The notes beneath the pieces were generated by a model, which saw only the letters and a list, made by a program, of their open reading frames with translations, was not told where the DNA came from and did no database searches. This document shows positions 5,263-11,205 of a stretch of DNA of 11,205 bases, piece by piece (within the stretch, counting starts at the first letter, position 1; each line of letters opens with the position of its first letter). Position numbers and translations under genes: made by a program. Origin of the DNA: Chlamydiota bacterium (GTDB lineage Bacteria; Chlamydiota; Chlamydiia; Chlamydiales; Rhabdochlamydiaceae); contig JAAKFB010000043.1 of the NCBI GenBank assembly GCA_011065235.1, positions 1-11,205 of the forward strand, written 5' to 3'.

Positions 5263-7044
5263 TTAGTTCTGTGCTACTAATAGGAAGCTAGTATGGGGGT
5301 TGAGAATGTACTCTTGACCCATTTGGGACTCGGTCAGATCGTCTAGAGAAGTGTCGACGATCCGTTTCCATTGTTTCCCTTCCGGCAGAATGATCTGCAC
5401 GGGCTCAAAATGGGCGTTGAATGCGATGAAAAGGTCATGGTCAGGTCCTTTCAAGGTATAGGCAACAAAACGGCTTTCATCGCTCCAATTCGGTGTGTGC
5501 CATTGAATGTCGTTCTCACCTGGGAAAGAGGTGCGATTCAATTGTTTCGATGTTTTGCGGATGGTGAGAAGCTTTTGAAGAAGAGGATTTTCTTGGATTT
5601 GGTCCCAGAGAAAGTGGTTTTTGCGATTGTTTTGGCAATAGGCATTATTGTTTCCATCTCGCGTATGTCCATATTCATCTCCCATGAGAAACATGGGCGT
5701 TCCAATTGATAGGGAAAGTGCGAGTGTGAAATTGCGCATTTGCCTTTGGCGCAAGGCTGTGATTGCAGGGTCGTCTGTGGGGCCTTCAACACCGCAATTC
5801 CAGCTTTCATTCGAGTCGTTTCCATCGCGGTTTTCCTCTCCATTGTCTTTATTGTGTTTTTCGTTATAGGAGACGAGGTCATGAAGGGTAAAGCCGTCGT
5901 GTGCAGTGATGAAATTGATGCTCTGGAAGGGAGCACCGCCCTGATATAGATCTTGCGATCCTACCATGACGGAGGCAAAGGCACCAGCTTGTCCATCGGT
6001 CCCCTTGAGAAAACGACGGACCGTGTCGCGGAATTTGCCATTCCACTCGGCAAAGCGCCCTTGTCCGGGAAAGGACCCCACTTGATAAAGACCCCCGCAA
6101 TCCCAAGGCTCTGCGATGAGTTTTGTTTGTGCCAAGTCGGGATCATTTAGAATGGCTTGGATGATGGGAGGATTTTCTAAAACTTCGCCGTTTGCCCCGC
6201 GACAAAAAATCGAGGCAAGATCAAAGCGGAAGCCATCGACATGCATTTCTAAGACCCAATAGCGCAGAGAAGTGAGAATCAAATCGATGACTTGAGGGTG
6301 GTTGCAATGGAGGGTGTTGCCACATCCGGTGTAATTGGTATGGTTTTGATTTTGGTCGAGAAGAAAATAGGTGGGCTTATCGAGAATTTCAAATGAATTA
6401 GTGCCTACGTGATTGTAGACAACATCGAGGATGATTTCGATCCCTGCCAGGTGTAGAGCTTTGACCATTTTTTTGAAATCATCGAGGGTGCCATAACGGG
6501 CCATTGGTGAGAAGAAATGCGTGGTGGAGTAGCCCCAATAATTGCCGGTGGTTTCATCAAATTCAAAGATCGGCAAAAGTTCGATTGCATTGATGCCCAA
6601 TTGCTGCAAGTAAGGAATTTTTTCGATGAGACCTAAAAAAGTGCCTGGGTGCTCCACGTGGCTACTGGGATCTTGGGTGAACCCATGCACGTGCATTTCA
6701 TAAAGAATGAGGTTCTCGAAGAGGAGATGTAGAGGCAGATCTCCTTCCCAATCGAAGGGGGTAGCGATTGTTTGAGGATAGGGGTCGCCCACCCAGTGAT
6801 CGCCGATCTTGTAGGCGTAGATAAAGTTTTCTGGAAGGGTATCAATCTGTACATGCCAAATCGCATCTGTCCGATTGAGGGGAATTTCTTCCTGTGGCTC
6901 TATTTGCCCGGGTTCAAAAAGGCCGAGAATCACAGAGTCGGCACTTTGAGAATAGAGGGCAAAATTGATCCCATCATCCTGCCGTGAGACGCCAAGTGGG
7001 GCTAGGGTGCCTTGCGCACAGATAATCTTTTTTTTATTGTTCAC
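5263..7044 (-). CDS. glgX: Glycogen debranching enzyme, GH13 isoamylase type
   Basis: The enzyme hydrolyses alpha-1,6 branch points, normally on glycogen shortened by phosphorylase. The 593-aa product has an N-terminal CBM48-like beta domain (about 10-100: GINFALYSQSADSVILGLFE, then IYAYKIGDHWVGDPYP). The GH13 barrel follows, with region I DVVYNH (207-212), region II GFRFD (271-275, nucleophile Asp275), region III AEPWD (311-315, acid Glu312) and region IV AHDG (381-384). The long NKDNGEENRDGNDSNESWN insert (398-416) is typical of GlgX/isoamylase. It is somewhat shorter than the chlamydial GlgX I recall (about 660 aa). The start is GTG with a GAGAGG almost touching it; an in-frame TAA lies eight codons upstream, so no ATG alternative exists. 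It is the first gene of the five-gene operon and divergent from slc1, matching the CT042/CT043 neighbourhood. Confidence 0.95.
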   Translation of the reverse strand: MNNKKKIICAQGTLAPLGVSRQDDGINFALYSQSADSVILGLFEPGQIEPQEEIPLNRTDAIWHVQIDTLPENFIYAYKIGDHWVGDPYPQTIATPFDWEGDLPLHLLFENLILYEMHVHGFTQDPSSHVEHPGTFLGLIEKIPYLQQLGINAIELLPIFEFDETTGNYWGYSTTHFFSPMARYGTLDDFKKMVKALHLAGIEIILDVVYNHVGTNSFEILDKPTYFLLDQNQNHTNYTGCGNTLHCNHPQVIDLILTSLRYWVLEMHVDGFRFDLASIFCRGANGEVLENPPIIQAILNDPDLAQTKLIAEPWDCGGLYQVGSFPGQGRFAEWNGKFRDTVRRFLKGTDGQAGAFASVMVGSQDLYQGGAPFQSINFITAHDGFTLHDLVSYNEKHNKDNGEENRDGNDSNESWNCGVEGPTDDPAITALRQRQMRNFTLALSLSIGTPMFLMGDEYGHTRDGNNNAYCQNNRKNHFLWDQIQENPLLQKLLTIRKTSKQLNRTSFPGENDIQWHTPNWSDESRFVAYTLKGPDHDLFIAFNAHFEPVQIILPEGKQWKRIVDTSLDDLTESQMGQEYILNPHTSFLLVAQN

Positions 7045-7074
7045 CCCTCTCGTATATATGAAAATTTATTTTTA

Positions 7075-7143
7075 CAGGAATTTTTTGTTGCACTTTTTAC
7101 CGTTTACTGGGAAACTACCCATTTAGAGATAAAAAAATTCCTG
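7075..7143. promoter_or_regulatory. Perfect 12-bp inverted repeat in the glgX-slc1 divergent intergenic region
   Basis: CAGGAATTTTTT (7075-7086) and its exact reverse complement AAAAAATTCCTG (7132-7143) flank a 45-base spacer. The right arm ends one base before the slc1 Shine-Dalgarno sequence; the left arm is 30 bases from the glgX GTG. The spacer contains a small TGGG/CCCA hairpin (7108-7121). It could be a looped operator shared by both genes or a 5'-leader stem that presents or masks the slc1 ribosome binding site. I saw no convincing -35/-10 pair for either gene in this gap. Confidence 0.5.
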
Positions 7144-7151
7144 AAAGGAGG
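7144..7151 (+). promoter_or_regulatory. Strong ribosome binding site for slc1
   Basis: AAAGGAGG is an eight-base match to the anti-Shine-Dalgarno region, 8 bases before the ATG at 7160. It fixes the start codon and predicts high translation, as expected for an abundant chaperone. It abuts the right arm of the inverted repeat. Confidence 0.85.
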
Positions 7152-7159
7152 ACATCTGA

Positions 7160-7678
7160 ATGTCGTTAGAAAATGCCAAGCAGAATTTGAAAGAATTTGG
7201 AAAGGAGCTCAATCTTGAAGGATTGGCGTTTGATGAAAACCACACCTGTATTTTGGGAATTGATAATACCTTTTCCCTTCACTTAACATATGAACCAAAC
7301 TCTGACAGACTCTATCTTTACTCTCCCATATTAGATGGCTTGCCAAAAGATGAAAAAATCTATTTGCGTCTTTGTGTAGCCTTTTTAGAGGGGTCGATGC
7401 TCGGTGGCCAGATGGCGGGTGGTGGTATTGGACTTGCGACACCTGAAGAACTGATTTTGATGCACACAGTCCTTGAAATGGGCCCCGGTACGGATACAAA
7501 AGCCCTTTGCCGTCTGTCGCCAGTTTTTGTCGATGCTGTGGAAAAATGGCGTGAAAAAGCAAAGAAAATCTGTGAAGGCCAAGAAGTTCCCAGTGAACCC
7601 CCTCCAACAATGCCCGGTGCTCAGGGTCCTCAAGGCCCTCCGGGACAAAAACCTGGAGAGCGATTCATCAAGATCTGA
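7160..7678 (+). CDS. slc1: Class I type III secretion chaperone, Slc1 (SycE-like)
   Basis: The 172-aa product belongs to the CesT/SycE chaperone fold, small dimers that bind the N-terminal part of effectors and deliver them to the type III apparatus. In C. trachomatis Slc1 (CT043) serves early effectors such as TarP. The match to remembered Slc1 is strong: the N-terminus (NAKQNLKEFGKELNL), FDENHTCIL (24-32), FSLHLTYEPNSDRLYLYSP (38-56) and the hallmark EGSMLGGQMAGGG (77-89) followed by ATPEELILMH. The globular part ends near residue 143. A Pro/Gly tail follows (about 144-168) with collagen-like GAQGPQGPPGQ; the C. trachomatis tail is also Gly/Pro-rich but different. The acidic, single-domain, signal-less product fits a cytosolic chaperone. 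It is transcribed away from glgX and convergent with dnaA, 37 bases from its stop. Confidence 0.93.
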   Translation: MSLENAKQNLKEFGKELNLEGLAFDENHTCILGIDNTFSLHLTYEPNSDRLYLYSPILDGLPKDEKIYLRLCVAFLEGSMLGGQMAGGGIGLATPEELILMHTVLEMGPGTDTKALCRLSPVFVDAVEKWREKAKKICEGQEVPSEPPPTMPGAQGPQGPPGQKPGERFIKI

Positions 7679-7715
7679 ACCGTTTTCCTGCTCGAGGACT
7701 GCCCAAGTTATTTCT
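7679..7715. other. Short convergent gap between slc1 and dnaA
   Basis: These 37 bases separate two facing stop codons. There is no GC-rich stem followed by a T-run on either strand, only a weak CCTGCTCGAGG-type partial palindrome. Termination of slc1 and dnaA transcripts is not explained by a visible intrinsic terminator here. Confidence 0.6.
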
Positions 7716-9011
7716 TTACGAGCCCTTAGGCGTCAATCCTTTTTCGATTTCTTCCAAAGCGGTTTCGATCTCTTCGAAGCCGCTTTTCATTTCAATTTGA
7801 CGGATACTTGTCATGACAGTGGAATGGTCTCTTGCAAAAATTTTTCCAATAGTCGCGTAAGGAAGGCGAAGCTTCTTTCGGCAGAGGTACATCGCAAGTT
7901 TGCGTGGAAAGACACACTCTTTTGATTGAGATTTACTCATGATGTCATGAGGGCGTAGTCCAAAATATGCCGCTGCCGCACTTAAGATTTTTTCAGGGGT
8001 AAGTTGAGACTGTTGTTCCACTTGTAAAAGATCAGCGAGCAGATGCTTTATTTCCTGAAGAGAAGGAGTTTCAGAGCTTTTATGGCGTATCATGAGAGCC
8101 TCTAGTGCTCGCATCATCGATTTCGATGAGGTGGAAAAGTGTTGAATCAGAAAATCTGCGAGCGGATCTGGAAGGGGGAAATGGTGCAAGCGGGCCCGAT
8201 TTTTTAACACTTGTCCCATTTTTTGAGGGCTTAAAGAGTACAATTCAAAGACAATTCCCCATTCAAAGCGGCTGATTAGGCGCGGTTCGACTTCCTCGAT
8301 TTTTCCAGGGGGAAGATGGCTGCTTACGAGCATTTGTTTTCCACTTGTGTGCAGAGGGTTGAATGTGTGGAATAACTCTTCCTGAGTGGCTACTTTGCGA
8401 GCAAAATGGTGGACATCATCGATGAATAGGACATCTTGGTTTCTATAAATCTCACGAAAATTACGCATTTGAGAATTGCGAATGGCTTTGACAACATGCT
8501 CTGTGAAGGTTTCTGCGTGGACATAAAAAACTGAGAGACCTTGTGTGCGTAATTTATTGGCGCATGCGGTTAGCAGATGAGTTTTTCCGATCCCGGGAGG
8601 ACCGTAAAGAAAAACAGGGTTATATACTCCGGGAGAAAGCTCTTTGAAAAATTGGACAGTGAGCGCGTTTTGCTCGTCATGGATAAAATTGGTAAAAGTC
8701 TGAGTAGGATCGATCGTATCGGGTTGAATCTCCAAAGGAGGAGGAAGAGGCTCTTCCTTCTTTTTCCGCTTTTCTTTTGTATGAGAAATGAAATGGATTT
8801 TGATCAGGTGGGAATTGTTGTTGCGCAGTTCTTTTTGTGCAATTTTTCGGATATGCTCTTCGAACCAGCTGATTTGAAAAGAGTTTTCCGCTTCGAGATA
8901 GAGATTACAGGCATCATAGCTAGCAATTTTTAATGGACGGAGCCATTGTTTGACAATCTGCTTGCCCAATTTTTCTTCGAGATCGCATAAAAACGCGTCC
9001 CACGCCTGCAT
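7716..9011 (-). CDS. dnaA: Chromosomal replication initiator protein DnaA
   Basis: This AAA+ ATPase binds DnaA boxes and opens the origin. The 431-aa product has domain I (about 1-75: WDAFLCDLEEKLG, WLRPLKI, NSFQISWFEEHI). A short basic/Pro-rich linker (80-95) follows. The AAA+ core has DPTQTFTNFI (101-110), Walker A GPPGIGKT (137-144), Walker B LFIDDV (195-200) and the PRLISRFEWG box with probable arginine finger Arg248. The DNA-binding domain IV has FPRKLAMYLCR (368-378) and the signature ARDHSTVMTSIRQIE (393-407). Walker A is unusual in reading GPPGIGKT rather than the common GGVGLGKT-like form. Chlamydiae carry two DnaA paralogues; the position next to yidC matches CT250. The ATG overlaps the yidC stop by one base (TAATG) with GAAGG upstream, so the two genes are probably co-translated. 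I saw no DnaA-box cluster nearby. Confidence 0.95.
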   Translation of the reverse strand: MQAWDAFLCDLEEKLGKQIVKQWLRPLKIASYDACNLYLEAENSFQISWFEEHIRKIAQKELRNNNSHLIKIHFISHTKEKRKKKEEPLPPPLEIQPDTIDPTQTFTNFIHDEQNALTVQFFKELSPGVYNPVFLYGPPGIGKTHLLTACANKLRTQGLSVFYVHAETFTEHVVKAIRNSQMRNFREIYRNQDVLFIDDVHHFARKVATQEELFHTFNPLHTSGKQMLVSSHLPPGKIEEVEPRLISRFEWGIVFELYSLSPQKMGQVLKNRARLHHFPLPDPLADFLIQHFSTSSKSMMRALEALMIRHKSSETPSLQEIKHLLADLLQVEQQSQLTPEKILSAAAAYFGLRPHDIMSKSQSKECVFPRKLAMYLCRKKLRLPYATIGKIFARDHSTVMTSIRQIEMKSGFEEIETALEEIEKGLTPKGS

Positions 9012-11041
9012 TATTTCCCTTCTGCTTGAATCTTTTTATTGACCAACCATTGCTGGAGAATACCGAGAGACATCGAAGAAATCCAGTAAAGATTAAGTCC
9101 CGAGGGAAAGTTATAGAATAAGATCGTGAATACAACGGTCATGATATTACCCATGGAGCGTTGTTGTTTCTGTTGGTCGGTCGTCGCATTGCTCAAACTG
9201 GCCGTCGTCATGAACTTCTGTTGAACGAACATGATGGCGCCAAGAATAAAGGGGAGCAGGTGGAACGATGTGCCGACAAAGGGAATGGGATAGTTCCAGC
9301 TAAACAGGACATCTGGAGCAGTCAAATTGTTAATCCATCCCGGAATAAAGACGGCACCTCTTAACTCGAACGAGGATTTCAGAAGGTCGAACATTCCGAA
9401 CAAGAAGGGGAGTTGAATCAGCATAGGGAAGCAACCACCAAAAGGGTTCACCTTTTCCTTGCGGTAGAGATTCATCGTCTCCATGCGGACTCGATTGGGA
9501 TCTTTCTTATATTTTTCCTGAATAGCTTTGAGCTTAGGGCCGACTTTTTGCATTTTTGCTGTCGACTTCATGGACCAATTGTTTAACGGATACAACATGA
9601 GCCGCAGCACAATGGTCAGCAGGATGATGGAAAATCCCCAAGAGTGTGTCCACGTATGGAAGAAGTTCAGAATGATATAGAGGAACTTGGCAAAAGGTTG
9701 TGAGATCGCAGCAAACCAGCCATGGAAGCTCTGTGCGCCCTGGTAGTCGGGATTAGTGCCAGTAACCGGATCTGCAAACGTTCTGTCGAGAAGCTGTAAA
9801 ATGCTCTTATCGAACGGACCTGTGAAGACCCGATATTTGGTGATCCCTTGCTTAGAAGCAATCGGAGTGTCCATGCAGTAGCCAGGATATTTCCCAGCTG
9901 GGTAGCGATTGTGCTGAGCGTCGATAATTGAGATGCGCGAGGGGACGAGCTCGCCAGAGACAGGATGGACCCCGATTCCCGGCGTATGTTTGTTCAACGG
10001 ATCGAGAATGATTCCAAAAAAGCCATTTCCATTGCAGTACCATTCGGCATTGACATGGGGAAGAGAAACAAACTGCTTGGGAGGCTTAATTTGTTGAACC
10101 TTGGATTTTTGATTTTGAAGGAGGCGATACTTCAGCGTCGGGACAAAGTTCCCTGAAATCAACTCCACTTCAGGAATGCCCGTTGCCATGATCAGATTGC
10201 GTGCATCTCCATCGATTTTCACTTCCAGATCGAGGCAGTACGGTGCAGCTTCGCCCTCTTCAGGGAGAGAATAGGTTTTGGTGATGCGCCGGTTGCCTTC
10301 AGAAAATTCGAATTCGATGCGGTTTTTTTCAATGTGCGAGAGCCTATAAGTATTGGCGTCGGGAGATTCTCCCTTCTCGAAGATGTTGAACGCATAGTAG
10401 TGGGGGTTAACGCGCGTGGTGGTATCGCCGCCGGAAGTCCCCATAATGTTGCGTCTGAGCAGCGGGTAATATCCCCCACGCTGTGGGCTCACTTTCTTTG
10501 TTTGTCCTTTTCCATCTGCTACAGTGTAGGAAAATTGGGGAAATCGATCGTTGCTCGGATAATCCTCTTGGATGGTTCTATCGAATTCAATCTCAAGGAC
10601 CACGCTCTGAGAATTCTTTTCTGAATGGAAAGGAAGATTGATTTCACAAACCGCACCATTGATGTTGGTGAAGACATACTGAGCGTATTGATTTTCGAGA
10701 ACATAATACTCTTGATTCTTGAATTCCTCTTCAAGAGCTGTGTCTTTAGGGTAAACGACGACAGAGGCATCGCCAAATTTAGGCAGGCTGTCGAGATACT
10801 CAATCTGATTCATCTCAGCGTTGTAGACAGCGTAAGGAGAGACCCCATCTTCATATTCAAATAATACCAAGCAATTTCTTGGAGGTTTTTCTGCGAGGAG
10901 AAGACTTTTGGTGCCATCGATTTGGCCATCGATTTTATATCCCTTACCATCTTCAAAATAGATGAGGTAAACCCGATATGTTCCTTCTTCGGGGATCCAG
11001 GGGATTTTGAATTTAGACAGAGAAGAGACCGAATAAAGTGC
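9011..11041 (-). CDS. yidC: Membrane protein insertase YidC, 5' end missing
   Basis: YidC/Oxa1 proteins insert and fold inner-membrane proteins, alone or with Sec. About 676 residues are present. The frame is open past the TTG at 10868-10870 and continues through convincing protein upstream (LYSVSSLSKFKIPWIP, YRVYLIYFEDGKGYKIDG, KSLLLAEKPPRN). That TTG is therefore not the true start, and the gene runs into the composition break near 11041. Most of the protein is a large beta-rich periplasmic domain. The conserved five-helix core comes last: a FHGWFAAISQPFAKFLYII helix, WGFSIILLTIVLRLMLYPL with the groove Arg, the cytoplasmic coiled hairpin (KMQKVGPKLKAIQEKYKK), then FGGCFPMLIQLPFLFGMF and the last helices. 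Chlamydial YidC is unusually long (about 790 aa as I recall), so roughly 100 N-terminal residues including the first helix are missing. It is followed directly by dnaA. Confidence 0.93.
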   Translation of the reverse strand, partial: ALYSVSSLSKFKIPWIPEEGTYRVYLIYFEDGKGYKIDGQIDGTKSLLLAEKPPRNCLVLFEYEDGVSPYAVYNAEMNQIEYLDSLPKFGDASVVVYPKDTALEEEFKNQEYYVLENQYAQYVFTNINGAVCEINLPFHSEKNSQSVVLEIEFDRTIQEDYPSNDRFPQFSYTVADGKGQTKKVSPQRGGYYPLLRRNIMGTSGGDTTTRVNPHYYAFNIFEKGESPDANTYRLSHIEKNRIEFEFSEGNRRITKTYSLPEEGEAAPYCLDLEVKIDGDARNLIMATGIPEVELISGNFVPTLKYRLLQNQKSKVQQIKPPKQFVSLPHVNAEWYCNGNGFFGIILDPLNKHTPGIGVHPVSGELVPSRISIIDAQHNRYPAGKYPGYCMDTPIASKQGITKYRVFTGPFDKSILQLLDRTFADPVTGTNPDYQGAQSFHGWFAAISQPFAKFLYIILNFFHTWTHSWGFSIILLTIVLRLMLYPLNNWSMKSTAKMQKVGPKLKAIQEKYKKDPNRVRMETMNLYRKEKVNPFGGCFPMLIQLPFLFGMFDLLKSSFELRGAVFIPGWINNLTAPDVLFSWNYPIPFVGTSFHLLPFILGAIMFVQQKFMTTASLSNATTDQQKQQRSMGNIMTVVFTILFYNFPSGLNLYWISSMSLGILQQWLVNKKIQAEGK

Positions 11042-11085
11042 CGGGTCGCCTTCTTCTCTTTCGTCTCGTCGTAGTATTCGGTCTC
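11025..11085. repeat. 11-bp inverted repeat spanning the composition break
   Basis: GAGACCGAATA (11025-11035, on the yidC side) and its exact reverse complement TATTCGGTCTC (11075-11085, on the GC-rich side) flank a 39-base spacer that contains the break near 11041. Mispriming between complementary ends during genome amplification can leave such a pattern, but a chance match is also possible. Confidence 0.45.
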
Positions 11086-11205
11086 GCGCACGCGCACGTC
11101 GCGATAGAACAGGGCGGCCCGGGCGTGGGTCGGGTCGGCGTTGAGCACCTGCTCGAAGCAGGCGGTGGCCTTGGCGTTGTCGCTCATGTCCTCGTAGAGC
11201 ACGCC
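11041..11205 (-). CDS. GC-rich TPR-type protein fragment from an apparently different genome
   Basis: From the right edge this frame reads 55 codons, 52 of which end in G or C; local GC is about 66%. It encodes one TPR-like helix pair (YEDMSDNAKATACFEQVL, NADPTHARAALFYRDVRV) and then ETEYYDETKEKKATR. This order resembles planctomycete TPR proteins that carry an RNA polymerase alpha C-terminal-like domain after such a segment; that assignment is from memory. The frame stays formally open past 11041, but codon usage and composition change at once to those of yidC read out of frame. It is partial at both ends and does not belong to the chlamydial gene set. Confidence 0.7.

Noticed and set aside
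7088..7116. Promoter for slc1 (TTGCAC, 17 bases, GAAACT)
   Set aside because: The -10 matches consensus at only 3 of 6 positions; other spacings are no better.
7473..7925. 150-codon plus-strand frame bridging slc1 and dnaA
   Set aside because: It overlaps two well-supported genes in other frames and shows no domain; composition is as expected for an out-of-frame reading.
7716..9015. Replication origin next to dnaA
   Set aside because: No cluster of TTATCCACA-like DnaA boxes and no AT-rich unwinding region; both flanks are coding or only 37 bases long.
10868..10870. TTG as the yidC start codon
   Set aside because: The same frame continues upstream through well-formed protein (for example YRVYLIYFEDGKGYKIDG) with matching composition, so the TTG is an internal Leu.
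10810..11202. A single 130-codon minus-strand gene across the right end
   Set aside because: Only the part right of 11041 has coding character (GC-rich third positions). The left part is yidC read out of frame, so the ORF is a by-product of the joint.

Overview
This window looks like the genome of an environmental (amoeba-associated) chlamydia. Five lines of evidence support that: a class I type III secretion chaperone closely matching Slc1 (CT043) lies beside the glycogen debranching enzyme GlgX (CT042), as in Chlamydia trachomatis; a chlamydial-type YidC runs directly into dnaA (compare CT251/CT250); there is a eukaryote-like F-box/LRR protein of the kind amoeba symbionts carry; there is a secreted serpin; and GC content is moderate. 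The C. trachomatis locus comparisons come from memory, not from a search.

Layout, left to right. Positions 1-84 may hold the 3' end of a plus-strand gene running off the edge. Positions 111-1856 (minus) hold an AT-rich F-box/LRR gene. It contains a ~0.5 kb internal duplication and stops abruptly inside its second copy. It has its own sigma-66-like promoter at 1889-1917. Positions 1947-7044 (minus) form a tight five-gene run read as glgX, a small putative lipoprotein, a CPBP membrane protease, a secreted serpin and a PP2C phosphatase. Junctions are +22 and +6 bases, then 4-base and 11-base overlaps. Transcribed divergently from glgX is slc1 (7160-7678, plus). The 115-base gap between them carries a perfect 12-bp inverted repeat whose right arm touches the slc1 ribosome binding site. 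Converging on slc1, 37 bases away, is a yidC-dnaA pair (minus; TAATG overlap).

The right-hand 165 bases (11041-11205) differ in kind: about 66% GC, 52 of 55 codons ending in G or C, and a different reading frame encoding a TPR-type fragment that resembles a planctomycete protein. They interrupt yidC at its 5' side. This is most likely a chimeric joint between two genomes in the assembly, so yidC should be treated as incomplete.

Functionally, the window combines housekeeping (glycogen debranching, membrane protein insertion, replication initiation, protein dephosphorylation) with a host-interface set (type III chaperone, F-box effector candidate, exported protease inhibitor). Essentially all of it is coding. 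No tRNA, rRNA, CRISPR array or insertion sequence was seen.
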